Shown: piece by piece, positions 51,817 to 61,010 of the stretch
Position numbering within the stretch: position 1 is the stretch's first letter
Layout: the number at the start of each line of letters is the position of its first letter
Source: Acinetobacter venetianus RAG-1 = CIP 110063
Lineage (GTDB): Bacteria > Pseudomonadota > Gammaproteobacteria > Pseudomonadales > Moraxellaceae
Assembly (NCBI RefSeq): GCF_000368585.1
Contig: NZ_KB849558.1
Coordinates: forward strand, 124,001 to 188,000
DNA length: 64,000 nt
Direction: 5' to 3'
Made by a program: the position numbers and the translations under genes
The notes under the pieces: model-generated
Database searches by the model: none
Seen by the model: only the letters and a program-made list of their open reading frames with translations
What the model was told of the DNA's origin: nothing

Positions 51817-51840
51817 TATTCCCCAAACGGGGAATGTTTT
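51817..51840 (+). terminator. Orphan terminator-like hairpin
   Basis: A 7-bp perfect stem ATTCCCC/GGGGAAT (51817-51823 with 51828-51834), an AAAC loop, G and five T. No gene lies directly upstream on this strand past the PiT terminator. Confidence 0.55.
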
Positions 51841-51926
51841 TCTACAAAATTATCTACTAGTATTAACTTGCCTATGTATTAAGTTACTCTTCATAAAGTA
51901 ACTAAGTTTGATTTCATTTACACTCC

Positions 51927-51958
51927 GCCATTCTCTGAAATAGAGGGTGGCTTTTTTT
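51927..51958 (+). terminator. Second orphan terminator-like hairpin
   Basis: A 10-bp stem with two G-T pairs (51927-51936 with 51942-51951), a GAAAT loop and seven T. It lies 300 bp from the nearest upstream stop codon, so it may end a small RNA or an unrecognised transcript. Confidence 0.6.
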
Positions 51959-51959
51959 A

Positions 51960-52131
51960 GCTTTTAATAGAGATAAAGTTATTTTTGCTATTACCGCATC
52001 ATAACTTGCCCATTTAGAGTGATTAAATTTAGCAAGTCATGCCTTGTATCATCTAAAAAGTGTTCTCTGTCGAAATGAGAGCTGAGTAGCTCGCAATGTG
52101 AAATGCCAACAGACCCTAAATTGAGCCATAA
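51960..52131 (-). other. Gene-free stretch, possible insertion-sequence relic
   Basis: The remainder of the 51556-52172 space. Its minus strand contains AGGGTCTGTTGGCATTTCAC, which looks like the end of some IS5-type elements, followed by a short frame without start or stop of its own. I cannot confirm a relic. Confidence 0.3.
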
Positions 52132-52159
52132 AAAAAGAGCTGACGAAGCAGCTCTTTTT
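52132..52159 (-). terminator. Terminator of the Tim44-like gene
   Basis: A perfect 11-bp stem (52132-52142 with 52149-52159) with A5/T5 ends, 14 bp past the stop. Confidence 0.88.
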
Positions 52160-52172
52160 GTTTTTTCAAGCT

Positions 52173-53144
52173 TTATGCTTGTTGAATACCAGCAACAACC
52201 CAATCTTGTTGAGAGCCAGCAGGTTTTACAAAATGCCAAATCTCAGTAAACGGTTGCGGTAAGCTATTTAAATCTTCACTTACTGTACCTGTAAAGCGAA
52301 CACTTACAACGTATTGACCGTTTTCTGTCGTGCTTTCAACAACCATTGCATTTAAATTACTAAATTCAGCTACATCTTGGTCTTGGTTTGCCACGATGTC
52401 ACTGTACATTGAGTTATAAAGTTCAGGCGTTAAATAACGACGAATTTCTTCAACATTGCTTGCGCTATTTACGGATTGGATATGATTGAAACGTTGGCGT
52501 GCGATACGTAAGAATGCAGCAGGCTCAGTGCCATCTGGTAGCTGGTTTCCGCTATTCATAGATGCGGCACCGAAAGGCGCTTGTGTTGCAGCACCACCAG
52601 CGACGGATTGACCAAAGATATTGGTGTTATCGCCAGATTGACGAGCTGTTGATTGAGGTGAGCTAGGGCGGCCAAAATTGTTTTGACCGCTATTGTTTGG
52701 AGCGTATGGGTTATTGGCTGCTAATTTTTTTTTTGCGCCTAATTTGCGGAATACAAAGAAGGCGATAGCAGCTGCAAGAAGAACCCAAAGCCAGCTAGGA
52801 ATGCCACCTTTTTCCTCTTGTTGAGCTTGTTCAGCAGCTTGTTGTTCAGTTGCAGTTGGATTTTTATCATCAGCAAGCGCATTTGCAGCAACAGCACCTA
52901 CAGCAGCACCTGCCACACCAGCAGCAACCATTGAACCTACACCAGGACCTGATTTTTGTGGAGCAGTTGTTTGTTGTTGAGTCGGAGTCGCTTGACGAGG
53001 TTGTTGGTACGACTGGCTAGTTGAGCTAGAACGGCTCATACCATGACTTTTACCGCCACCTGCACGTTTTGCTTCTGCAATCGGTGCTGCAACCAAAGTC
53101 GCCATTAATAAAGCTGCCATCAAGCCACGCTGATGTACTTGCAT
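52173..53144 (-). CDS. Tim44-like domain membrane protein
   Basis: 323 aa. A signal peptide or first helix (residues 8-25, ending IAEA) precedes a Ser/Gln/Thr-rich low-complexity region (SSSTSQSYQQPRQATPTQQQ). Two hydrophobic stretches follow: Gly/Ala-rich VGSMVAAGVAGAAVGAVAA near 72-90 and IPSWLWVLLAAAIAFFVF near 117-134. A second flexible linker leads to the C-terminal Tim44-like domain (about 205-320) with FLRIARQRFNHIQSV, RRYLTPELYNSM and EIWHFVKP. The domain also occurs in mitochondrial Tim44 and ribosomal mL45. The bacterial role is unknown; it is probably an inner-membrane protein. ATG at 53144. Confidence 0.88.
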   Translation of the reverse strand: MQVHQRGLMAALLMATLVAAPIAEAKRAGGGKSHGMSRSSSTSQSYQQPRQATPTQQQTTAPQKSGPGVGSMVAAGVAGAAVGAVAANALADDKNPTATEQQAAEQAQQEEKGGIPSWLWVLLAAAIAFFVFRKLGAKKKLAANNPYAPNNSGQNNFGRPSSPQSTARQSGDNTNIFGQSVAGGAATQAPFGAASMNSGNQLPDGTEPAAFLRIARQRFNHIQSVNSASNVEEIRRYLTPELYNSMYSDIVANQDQDVAEFSNLNAMVVESTTENGQYVVSVRFTGTVSEDLNSLPQPFTEIWHFVKPAGSQQDWVVAGIQQA

Positions 53145-53502
53145 CGAAAATTCCTATTTAAATCCAATTTGTCAGTGTATTTATGCAGGCATTTGTCAGT
53201 AATTTCAACCAGAAAAATATGTTTTTTTATTAAGGATTTATTTAGCTCACATTTATGGTTGTTTTAAGATTATAGCCTATTGATAATAAACAGTAAGTTT
53301 AAGCTAATTTATTATTTTAAATAGAGTAATTATAGCGGAGTGAGATTTAAGCCTATAATTTGAAATAGGAGCTGTAAAGGATAAAATCACAATAGATTTT
53401 ATTTTAAAATATAGAAAACAGCTTTCTACGCTTTACATTAAAATCAGACTTATTGAAATTTTATCCAAGCATACAAATGATCAAGCAGTATTGCTTATAC
53501 CA
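53145..53502. other. Gene-free stretch between the Tim44-like gene and radA
   Basis: 358 bp, very AT-rich. It should contain the promoter of the Tim44-like gene and the 3' end of the radA transcript. I see no convincing open frame, hairpin with T tract, repeat or RNA gene. Confidence 0.5.
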
Positions 53503-54894
53503 TTAGCTAAGTTCGTCACTTAACTGCATTGCTTCAGTTAGTGCTTCATGTAAGCGAGCGACAGAAATGATCTGGACTCCCTCAATTGATTTTTGAGGTG
53601 CGTTGCCTCTAGGTAGAATCACATACTTAAAGCCATGCTTTGCGGCTTCTTTTAAACGTTCTTGTCCATTCGGTACAGGACGAATTTCTCCTGATAAGCC
53701 CACTTCACCAAAGACAGCTAATTGTTGAGGCAAGGCTTTACCGCGAAGACTAGAAGCACAGGCGAGCAAGACGGCGAGATCTGAGCCTGTCTCAGTGATT
53801 TTTAAACCACCGACGACATTGACATAAACATCTTGTCCCGAAGTTTGTACGCCACCATGACGATGCATGACTGCGAGCAGCATATTGAGACGATTCTGCT
53901 CTAAACCAAGTGCAACGCGTCGAGGTTGTCCGTGAGCATCATCTACCAACGCTTGTACTTCAACCAATAATGGACGCGTACCTTCGCGGCTAATCATGAC
54001 GATTGAACCCGGAATCGCTTCATCATATCGACTGAGGAAAATAGCAGAAGGATTAGCAACTTCACGAAGCCCTTTATCGGTCATACCGAATACACCCAGT
54101 TCATTGACTGCACCAAAACGGTTTTTTACTGCACGAATCATGCGATATCGCGAGTCAGATTGCCCCTCAAAATACAACACACAGTCAACCATATGTTCGA
54201 GTACACGCGGACCTGCTAAAGCACCTTCTTTGGTGACGTGACCTACTATGAATAGCGCAGTTCCACTATTTTTCGCGAAGCGTGTGAGTAGGGCTGCTGA
54301 TTCACGGATTTGAGAAACACCACCCGGAGCTGACTGCAAGGTTTCTGTGTATAAGGTTTGAATCGAATCTAAAATAGCAACGGCAGGTCGTTCATGTGCC
54401 AATACTTCACAAATGCGTTCAACACAGGTTTCTGCCATAACCTTGAGTTGATCTGTCGGTAAGTCTAAACGTTGTGCGCGAAGGGCTACTTGGGAAAGAG
54501 ATTCCTCACCTGTAACATAGAGTGCAGAACTCTTTGCTGCTGCCATGTGCGTTGCTGTTTGCAATAAAATTGTAGACTTTCCAATCCCGGGATCACCACC
54601 GATCAGCACAACAGAACCTGTAACTAAACCACCACCGAGTACGCGATCAAATTCGCCAATACCTGTTGCAAGACGTGTTTCATGTGAAACCGAAACTTGA
54701 TTTAATGTTGTAATGCTTGCTGCTTGACCAGCATAGCCACCGCCCAACTTAGTTTGACCGCGATGCGTCACAACGGGTTCAATACGCACTTCAACGAGAC
54801 TATTCCACTCGCCACATTCAGTGCATTGCCCAGCCCATTTTGGATGATCTGCACCACATTGTTCACAGCGGTAAACTGTTTTAACTTTTGCCAT
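53503..54894 (-). CDS. radA: DNA repair protein RadA
   Basis: 463 aa, full length. RadA is a RecA-like branch-migration ATPase in recombination and transformation. A C4 zinc finger comes first (CEQCGADHPKWAGQCTECG, residues 9-27). The ATPase core follows with Walker A GGDPGIGKST near residue 98, then LDSIQTLYT as Walker B, and the RadA-specific KNRFG motif near residue 253 (VKNRFGAVNELGVF). The C-terminal Lon-protease-like domain (about 290-455) includes GLEQNRLNMLLAVMHRHGG and GEVGLSGEIRPV, without the Lon catalytic pair. ATG at 54894. Stands alone. Confidence 0.96.
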   Translation of the reverse strand: MAKVKTVYRCEQCGADHPKWAGQCTECGEWNSLVEVRIEPVVTHRGQTKLGGGYAGQAASITTLNQVSVSHETRLATGIGEFDRVLGGGLVTGSVVLIGGDPGIGKSTILLQTATHMAAAKSSALYVTGEESLSQVALRAQRLDLPTDQLKVMAETCVERICEVLAHERPAVAILDSIQTLYTETLQSAPGGVSQIRESAALLTRFAKNSGTALFIVGHVTKEGALAGPRVLEHMVDCVLYFEGQSDSRYRMIRAVKNRFGAVNELGVFGMTDKGLREVANPSAIFLSRYDEAIPGSIVMISREGTRPLLVEVQALVDDAHGQPRRVALGLEQNRLNMLLAVMHRHGGVQTSGQDVYVNVVGGLKITETGSDLAVLLACASSLRGKALPQQLAVFGEVGLSGEIRPVPNGQERLKEAAKHGFKYVILPRGNAPQKSIEGVQIISVARLHEALTEAMQLSDELS

Positions 54895-55248
54895 ATTTTA
54901 AATTGAAAATTTTCTATAAATTAGTTAAAAAGTATAGTAATTACGAAAACGATGCGTCGAGTCCATTTTTCTTAATAAGGAATAAAGAAAAAGGGCGTTT
55001 TTCGTAACTCATTGGTTAAAGGGAAGTGCTCAGAAAAATAACATGATATAAGACTTTTACAAGTAAGATACAGTGTGTTTTTGAGTCAAAATATTTGTTC
55101 AATTCACTTTTACCATGGAAGGTCTGCGAGCAGTTGTTCAATTCTTGTCATATAACGCAGGTTGAATGGCATAGATATTGCTCCTGCTCAGACAAATGAA
55201 AATATATCATTTGCTATATTTTCAAATTATATAAAAAGGTTGATGTTT
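54895..55248. other. Divergent promoter region between radA and the AGCS gene
   Basis: 354 bp, AT-rich, serving both radA and the sodium:alanine symporter gene. An in-frame extension of the symporter from 55162 exists but has no ribosome site. I looked for a glycine riboswitch and saw none. No other feature. Confidence 0.5.
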
Positions 55249-56748
55249 ATGAGTGCAGCAGAAATTGTTGATTGGGTAAATGGAATTATTTGGAGCAAAG
55301 CTCTAATCTATTTATGTTTAGGTGCAGGTTTATTTTTCTCGGTTTTAACGCGATTTGTCCAAGTCCGACAGATCAAAGAAATGATGAAGCTTCTGATAAA
55401 TGGATCTTCATCAGCACAAGGTATTTCATCGTTTCAGGCACTGGCAGTTTCGCTTTCAGGACGTGTGGGTGTAGGTAATATTGCTGGGGTTGCCGCAGCA
55501 ATTGGTTTTGGTGGTCCGGGCGCTGTATTTTGGATGTGGGTTGTTGCCTTTTTAGGTGCGAGTACAGCTTATGTCGAATCAACCTTAGGTCAAATTTATA
55601 AAGTTGAGTATCAAGGTCAGTATCGTGGTGGGCCTGCGTTCTATTTTGATAAAGGTTTGGGACAACGTTGGTTAGGTATTCTTTTCGCCATCGCTGCAAT
55701 TATCTCTTGTGGCTTATTCCTACCGGGTATCCAAGCAAATGCAGTTGGTAATGCTTTTACTCAAATTACGGGGGAAGGTGCGGTTGTATTTGCAGGTATT
55801 GGTGCTTATAAATTACTAGCATTGGTTGTCATTGTAACACTGTTAGCCATCATTATTTTTGGTGGTATTAAACGTATTGCACGTTTCGCAGAGTTTGTTG
55901 TTCCATTCATGGCTGTTGGTTATATCTTGATGGCGCTAGTGATTGTGTTTATGAACATTCATGAACTTCCTGGCGTAATCAAAATGATCTTTGCAGATGC
56001 ATTCTCTCCAATGGCGGGTATTGGTGCTGCAATTGGTTGGGGCGTAAAACGTGGTGTTTACTCAAACGAAGCGGGTCAGGGTACTGGTCCACATGCTGCG
56101 GCAGCTGCCGAAGTTCAACATCCTGCACAACAAGGTTTTGTCCAAGCATTCTCTGTATATGTTGATACCTTATTTGTATGTTCAGCAACAGCATTTATGA
56201 TCCTCATTACGGGTATGTATAACGTACAAGGAACTTTAGAAGCTGGAAGCTTTATTGTACAAAACGTAGGTGCAACGATTGAGATTGGTTCTCCTGCATT
56301 CACTCAAATGGCTGTAAGCACTGTATTCGGTGGTTTTGGTCAAATCTTTGTTGCATTAGCGGTATTCTTCTTTGCGTTCACAACAATCGTTGCGTATTAC
56401 TACATTGCTGAAACCAACATTACTTATCTTAGCTATATCATGAAGATGCCATCATTGATGTTCATAACTAAGTGCTTCATTATGATTGCAGTAATTTATG
56501 GTGTGATTAGTGCGACAGGTTATATCTGGGGTATTGGTGATATCGGCGTAGGTTTAATGGCTTGGATTAATATCATTGGTATTATCTTGACCTATTTCAT
56601 CTGGAAGCCAACCATGAAAGCATTGAAAGACTATGAACAACAGCAGAAAGCTGGCGTAAAAGAGTTCACTTTCGATCCAGTGAAATTAGGTATCCGTAAT
56701 GCAACTTACTGGGAAGAGCGTTTAAAGAAACAACAAAAGAATGACTAA
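55249..56748 (+). CDS. Sodium:alanine/glycine symporter (AGCS family)
   Basis: 499 aa from the ATG at 55249 (MSAAEIVDWVNG), with AAGG nine bases upstream; an ATG two codons earlier is too close to the site. AGCS carriers use the LeuT fold to import alanine or glycine with Na+. The family signature FQALAVSLSGRVGVGNIAGVAAAIGFGGPGAVFWMW lies near residue 65-100. SNEAGQGTGPHAAAAAEV near residue 275 is the second conserved Na+/substrate loop. About ten to eleven helices are visible. The C-terminus is polar and Lys-rich. A terminator follows, and another amino-acid carrier gene comes next on the same strand as a separate unit. Confidence 0.93.
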   Translation: MSAAEIVDWVNGIIWSKALIYLCLGAGLFFSVLTRFVQVRQIKEMMKLLINGSSSAQGISSFQALAVSLSGRVGVGNIAGVAAAIGFGGPGAVFWMWVVAFLGASTAYVESTLGQIYKVEYQGQYRGGPAFYFDKGLGQRWLGILFAIAAIISCGLFLPGIQANAVGNAFTQITGEGAVVFAGIGAYKLLALVVIVTLLAIIIFGGIKRIARFAEFVVPFMAVGYILMALVIVFMNIHELPGVIKMIFADAFSPMAGIGAAIGWGVKRGVYSNEAGQGTGPHAAAAAEVQHPAQQGFVQAFSVYVDTLFVCSATAFMILITGMYNVQGTLEAGSFIVQNVGATIEIGSPAFTQMAVSTVFGGFGQIFVALAVFFFAFTTIVAYYYIAETNITYLSYIMKMPSLMFITKCFIMIAVIYGVISATGYIWGIGDIGVGLMAWINIIGIILTYFIWKPTMKALKDYEQQQKAGVKEFTFDPVKLGIRNATYWEERLKKQQKND

Positions 56749-56776
56749 ATATTGAAGGATTCATTAAGTAAAACTT

Positions 56777-56805
56777 AAAAAAGCAGCCATATAGGCTGCT
56801 TTTTT
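56777..56805 (+). terminator. Terminator of the AGCS gene
   Basis: A perfect 12-bp stem (56777-56788 with 56794-56805), an ATATA loop and A6/T6 ends. Confidence 0.92.
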
Positions 56806-57050
56806 ATTGTCAATATTCGGATTTTCTAAAAACTGCTGTGTCAAAAAAGTGCATTGTATTGCTCCATTCTTGTGCGTATTATCGATGCCCATTGTATCTC
56901 CCATGAAATATTGAGTAATACACACAAAGAATTGGTTAGCTAGAAGCCTATCAAGAATACTTAGCAGAAAAGATGCCTATAAATGGTGCAAGAGTATTTG
57001 GGGTTGGCTCTGAGCTAGCTCACTAAGAATACTGGAGCGGTTTTGTAAAA
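56806..57050 (+). promoter_or_regulatory. Leader and promoter region of cycA
   Basis: Together with the terminator before it, this makes a 302-bp gene-free space. The 245 bp contain no open frame of note and no recognisable riboswitch. A ribosome site CTGGAGCGG lies about 15 bases before the cycA start. I cannot point to a particular promoter. Confidence 0.4.
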
Positions 57051-58463
57051 ATGTCGAATCAAAATCTGAGTGAGTCTGTAGAACAAGACGGACTTCACCG
57101 TAGCTTATCCAATCGACATCTACAGTTGATTGCGATTGGCGGAGCAATCGGAACGGGATTGTTTATGGGGTCAGGTAAAACAATTAGTTTAGCTGGTCCA
57201 TCTATTCTGTTTATTTACATGATGATTGGTTTGATGGTGTTCTTCGTAATGCGTGCATTAGGAGAATTATTATTATCCAACTTAAATTATAAATCCTTCA
57301 TCGACTTATCTACTGATTTAATTGGGCCTTGGGCTGGTTATTTTGTGGGTTGGACCTACTGGCTTTGTTGGGTCACGATTGGTATTGCAGATTTATCCGC
57401 AATTATTTATTACCTTGAGTTTTTCAATGGTGGTGAATCTTTTGGTGCAGCAGAAGGATTATTGATTAGTACGGTTGCCATTCTATTCGTACTTGGTTTG
57501 AACCTTGTCACTGTCAAATTATTCGGTGAGATGGAGTTTTGGTTTGCGATGGTCAAAATCACAGCAATTATTGTATTAATTGCTGTGGGCTTATGGATGA
57601 TCTTTACAGGTTTTACTAATAATTTAGGAACAACGGCAAGTGTCAGTAATTTGTGGACACATGGTGGTTTATTTCCTAAAGGATTGGATGGTTTCTTAGC
57701 TGGTTTCCAGATCGCAATTTTCGCCTTTGTTGGGGTGGAGTTGGTAGGTACAACGGCAGCCGAAACACAAGATCCGAAACGAAATCTTCCTAAAGCAATT
57801 AACTCGATTCCAATTCGTATTATTATTTTCTATGTGTTGGCCTTGTTCGTTGTCATGTGTGTAACGCCTTGGGACCAAATCAATCCTAAAGTCAGCCCTT
57901 TTGTAAATATCTTCTCTCAAGCGGGTATTGCTTCTGCGGCGATTATTATGAATTTGGTGGTATTGTCTTCGGTAATGTCATCGATGAATAGTGGCGTATT
58001 TTCTACAAGTCGCATGTTGTTTGGCTTGTCTGTAGACCGCCAAGCACCAAAGTTATTCGGTAAGTTGTCTAAGTCTGCTGTACCAGCCAAAGCATTGATT
58101 TTCTCATCAATCTGTATCTTCATTGGTGCATTCGTACAATTTGTTTATAAGTTGAAAACGGGAACAAATGATGAAGTCACAGCATTTACCTTAGCGACGA
58201 CTTTATCAACGATTCTGTTTATATGTGTTTGGATGATTATTATGTGGAGTTATATTAACTACCGTAAGAATCGTCCTGGGCTTCATGCACAATCGACATT
58301 TAAGCTTCCAGGTGGAATTGCAACCTGTTGGGTTGTGATCGTATTTTTCCTTGCAACGATTTATTTCCTTGCTTTGGATGAGACCACTTTAGAGGCATTA
58401 AAAGTCAGTCCTATTTGGTTTGTAGTATTGATCATTGGTTATTTCTTTGCGAAAAAGAAATAG
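57051..58463 (+). CDS. cycA: D-serine/D-alanine/glycine permease
   Basis: 470 aa, twelve helices, AAT family of the APC superfamily. HRSLSNRHLQLIAIGGAIGTGLFMGSGKTISLAGPS is the AAT N-terminal signature. LLLSNLNYKSFIDLSTDLIGPWAGYFVGWTYWLCW is close to the segment of E. coli CycA, and FVGVELVGTTAAETQDPKRNLPKAINSIPIR is the conserved cytoplasmic loop. Substrates are expected to be D-alanine, D-serine and glycine. It lies behind the AGCS gene, so two small-amino-acid importers are side by side, each with its own terminator. ATG at 57051. Confidence 0.88.
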   Translation: MSNQNLSESVEQDGLHRSLSNRHLQLIAIGGAIGTGLFMGSGKTISLAGPSILFIYMMIGLMVFFVMRALGELLLSNLNYKSFIDLSTDLIGPWAGYFVGWTYWLCWVTIGIADLSAIIYYLEFFNGGESFGAAEGLLISTVAILFVLGLNLVTVKLFGEMEFWFAMVKITAIIVLIAVGLWMIFTGFTNNLGTTASVSNLWTHGGLFPKGLDGFLAGFQIAIFAFVGVELVGTTAAETQDPKRNLPKAINSIPIRIIIFYVLALFVVMCVTPWDQINPKVSPFVNIFSQAGIASAAIIMNLVVLSSVMSSMNSGVFSTSRMLFGLSVDRQAPKLFGKLSKSAVPAKALIFSSICIFIGAFVQFVYKLKTGTNDEVTAFTLATTLSTILFICVWMIIMWSYINYRKNRPGLHAQSTFKLPGGIATCWVVIVFFLATIYFLALDETTLEALKVSPIWFVVLIIGYFFAKKK

Positions 58464-58481
58464 GCAGAAACATTCGATAAG

Positions 58482-58512
58482 AAAAAAACGCCAGCATAAG
58501 TTGGCGTTTTTT
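58482..58512 (+). terminator. Terminator of cycA
   Basis: An 8-bp stem with one G-T pair (ACGCCAGC/GTTGGCGT), extended by A6/T7 runs. Confidence 0.85.
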
Positions 58513-58581
58513 TATGTTTGGTCTTTAGCCAATCCTATGATCACGCTATACTGCTGCGAATTGTAAAAGTTAGGTGCTCAG

Positions 58582-58806
58582 ATGCTTAAAGTCATTTGTT
58601 CGATCAGTTTATTACTGAGCAGTGTCGTGTTAACAGCATGTGGTCAATCAGGTGCATTGCAATTACCATCTGATCCAAATCATGACAAACGTGCCAAATA
58701 TCTGCTTTATAAAAATGAAGCATCTCAAAGTAAAGCTTCATCTGATGTAATTACAGAAGATCAGAACACAGCTTCGACGACTCAATCTCAGACAATCTCA
58801 CCTTAA
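58582..58806 (+). CDS. lptM: Small lipoprotein, LptM (YifL) type
   Basis: 74 aa. A signal peptide with lipobox LTAC puts the lipidated Cys at residue 20. The first mature residues CGQSGALQLP match the conserved start of LptM (C-G-x-x-G-x-L-x-x-P). LptM helps the LptDE lipopolysaccharide translocon to mature its disulfides. The rest of the chain is polar, Ser/Thr/Gln-rich and probably disordered. The gene directly precedes lysA and dapF, the same neighbourhood as yifL-dapF in E. coli, and is likely their first operon gene (22 bp to lysA). Confidence 0.85.
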   Translation: MLKVICSISLLLSSVVLTACGQSGALQLPSDPNHDKRAKYLLYKNEASQSKASSDVITEDQNTASTTQSQTISP

Positions 58807-58828
58807 GTTTGTAAATAAGGACATCTTC

Positions 58829-60079
58829 ATGGGTTTCACTCGCATTAATGGAGTATTGCATGCTGAGCAATGTTCATTAGATCAGCTCGCACAGCAATTT
58901 GGCACACCTTTATATGTTTATTCAAAAGCAACTTTGGAGAAGCATTATTTAGATATGCATCGTGCTTTTGATTTCATTGATCATCAAATCTGTTTTGCGG
59001 TGAAGTCAAACTCAAACTTAGCTGTTCTGAATGTTTTAGCAAAATTAGGCGCTGGTTTTGACATCGTTACAGGTGGTGAGCTAGCTCGTGTACTTGCGGC
59101 TGGCGGTGATCCTGCAAAAATTGTCTTTTCTGGTTTAGGCAAATCTGAATCAGATATTGAAAATGCATTAAATGTTGGCATAGCTTGTTTCAATGTGGAG
59201 TCGCATGCCGAGCTTGATCGTATTCAAAAAGTTGCGGCAAAACTAGGTAAAAAAGCGCCAATTTCTTTGCGTGTGAATCCTGATGTTGATGCAAAAACAC
59301 ATCCCTATATTTCGACTGGTTTGAAAGAAAATAAGTTTGGTATTCCGAGTGATACGGTAGATGAAACTTATCAATATGCTGTATCTTTGCCGAATTTAGA
59401 TATCGTTGGAATTGATTGTCATATCGGTTCACAATTAACAGAAACAAAGCCCTTTGTGGATGCGCTTGATCGTGTTGTCGTGATGATTGAGCAGTTAAAA
59501 AAATTAGGTATCAATCTTAAACACATTGATATCGGTGGTGGCTTAGGTGTTCGTTATAAAGATGAAACGCCACCAAGTGTTGCAGAATATGCAAACTCGA
59601 TGCGTCCAGTATTAGAACAACTAGGTTTAAAAGTTTATATGGAACCGGGACGTAGTATTTCTGCCAATGCAGGTGCATTACTCACCAAGGTAGATTTATT
59701 AAAACCGACCAATCATCGTAACTTTGCCATTATTGATGCCGCAATGAATGACTTGATTCGTCCTTCTTTATATGAAGCTTGGATGGATATTCAATCAGTT
59801 AACCCAAATCCTGAAGTTGAAACAAAGACGTGGGACTTGGTTGGTGCAATCTGTGAGACTGGCGATTTCTTGGGTAAAGAGCGTGATTTAGCACTACAAG
59901 AAAATGATGTCCTAGCCGTATTAGGTGCAGGTGCTTACGGTTTTGTAATGAGCTCAAATTATAATACGCGTGGTCGTGCTGCTGAGATTATGGTTAGCGG
60001 TGATCAAGCCTATTTAATTCGTGAGCGTGAAACAATAGAATCTCTTTGGGAAAAAGAGCGTTTATTGCCTGAGGAGTAA
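58829..60079 (+). CDS. lysA: Diaminopimelate decarboxylase
   Basis: 416 aa. LysA decarboxylates meso-diaminopimelate to lysine, the last step of the pathway, with PLP. The fold-III barrel has the PLP Lys in CFAVKSNSN near residue 55, VTGGELARVLAAGGDP, GIDCHIGSQLTE near 195, and GGGLGVRY, the Gly loop for PLP phosphate. The C-terminal domain has ICETGDFLGKER (Cys from the partner subunit) and GAYGFVMSSNYNTRGRAAE. ATG at 58829 behind AAGGA. dapF follows after six bases, so the enzymes that make and use meso-DAP are expressed together. Confidence 0.96.
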   Translation: MGFTRINGVLHAEQCSLDQLAQQFGTPLYVYSKATLEKHYLDMHRAFDFIDHQICFAVKSNSNLAVLNVLAKLGAGFDIVTGGELARVLAAGGDPAKIVFSGLGKSESDIENALNVGIACFNVESHAELDRIQKVAAKLGKKAPISLRVNPDVDAKTHPYISTGLKENKFGIPSDTVDETYQYAVSLPNLDIVGIDCHIGSQLTETKPFVDALDRVVVMIEQLKKLGINLKHIDIGGGLGVRYKDETPPSVAEYANSMRPVLEQLGLKVYMEPGRSISANAGALLTKVDLLKPTNHRNFAIIDAAMNDLIRPSLYEAWMDIQSVNPNPEVETKTWDLVGAICETGDFLGKERDLALQENDVLAVLGAGAYGFVMSSNYNTRGRAAEIMVSGDQAYLIRERETIESLWEKERLLPEE

Positions 60080-60085
60080 ATTGAG

Positions 60086-60940
60086 ATGTATTTAGAATTT
60101 ACCAAAATGCATGGTCTGGGCAATGACTTTATGGTCGTTGACCTTGTTACCCAACGAGCTTATTTAGACACGGTCACGATTCAGCGTTTGGCTGATCGTC
60201 ATTTCGGCGTTGGTTTTGACCAACTGCTGATTGTTGAGCCGCCTGATTTACCTGATGTTGACTTTAAATATCGTATCTTTAATGCGGATGGTTCTGAAGT
60301 CGAGCAATGTGGTAACGGCGTGCGTTGTTTTGCGCGTTTTGTACATGAGCGTCAACTCACGACCAAAACCAAAATTCGCGTACAAACTAAGGCTGGCATC
60401 GTTGAACCTGAATTGGGTGCAAATGGATGGGTTCGTGTGAATATGGGCTATCCAAAGTTCTTGCCACAAGAAATTCCTTTTGTTGCGGAAGAAAATGAAG
60501 ATGCTGAAGGTTTGTATTCATTGGCTTTAGCTGAAGAGAAGAGCATTAACATAGATGTCGTGAATATGGGAAATCCCCATGCGGTGACGATTGTTTCTGA
60601 TGTGTTGACTGCTGATGTTGAGCGTATTGGTCCACAAGTGGAATCACATGCGCGTTTTCCTGCACGTGTGAATGCTGGATTTATGCAAATTTTAGATGAA
60701 AAGCATATTCGTTTACGTGTATTTGAGCGTGGTGTCGGTGAGACTTTGGCCTGTGGTACAGGTGCTTGCGCAGCAGCAGTCAGTGGTATGCGCCGTGGCT
60801 TACTTGCCAATGAGGTTGAAGTTCAACTGGCTGGTGGAAAACTACATATTGCTTGGCGTGAAGGTGATGTAGTTTGGATGACAGGTCCAACTACGCATGT
60901 TTATGATGCACGTTTGGATTTAAGATATTTCCAAAGTTAA
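60086..60940 (+). CDS. dapF: Diaminopimelate epimerase
   Basis: 284 aa. DapF interconverts LL- and meso-diaminopimelate without cofactor, using two Cys residues. These are in [14 protein letters not shown] near residue 73 and [14 protein letters not shown] near 221. The N-terminal block [15 protein letters not shown] and [11 protein letters not shown] are also diagnostic. The ATG at 60086 follows GAGGAG, which overlaps the lysA stop region. A strong terminator follows, ending the lptM-lysA-dapF operon. Confidence 0.96.
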   Translation: MYLEFTKMHGLGNDFMVVDLVTQRAYLDTVTIQRLADRHFGVGFDQLLIVEPPDLPDVDFKYRIFNADGSEVEQCGNGVRCFARFVHERQLTTKTKIRVQTKAGIVEPELGANGWVRVNMGYPKFLPQEIPFVAEENEDAEGLYSLALAEEKSINIDVVNMGNPHAVTIVSDVLTADVERIGPQVESHARFPARVNAGFMQILDEKHIRLRVFERGVGETLACGTGACAAAVSGMRRGLLANEVEVQLAGGKLHIAWREGDVVWMTGPTTHVYDARLDLRYFQS

Positions 60941-60949
60941 AATTAGATC

Positions 60950-60979
60950 AAATAAACACCCATTATTGGGTGTTTATTT
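60950..60979 (+). terminator. Terminator of lptM-lysA-dapF
   Basis: A perfect 13-bp stem (60950-60962 with 60967-60979) with a TTAT loop. Confidence 0.85.
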
Positions 60980-61010
60980 TTAGAGAGAATAATAATTTTA
61001 AAGGATGGCT

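Noticed and set aside
51991..52239. Minus-strand frame of 82 codons overlapping the Tim44-like gene
   Set aside because: Runs across the terminator and the start of a clear gene end; Cys- and Leu-rich junk composition.
54895..57050. Glycine riboswitch before the AGCS or cycA gene
   Set aside because: The conserved aptamer core words are missing on both spacers.
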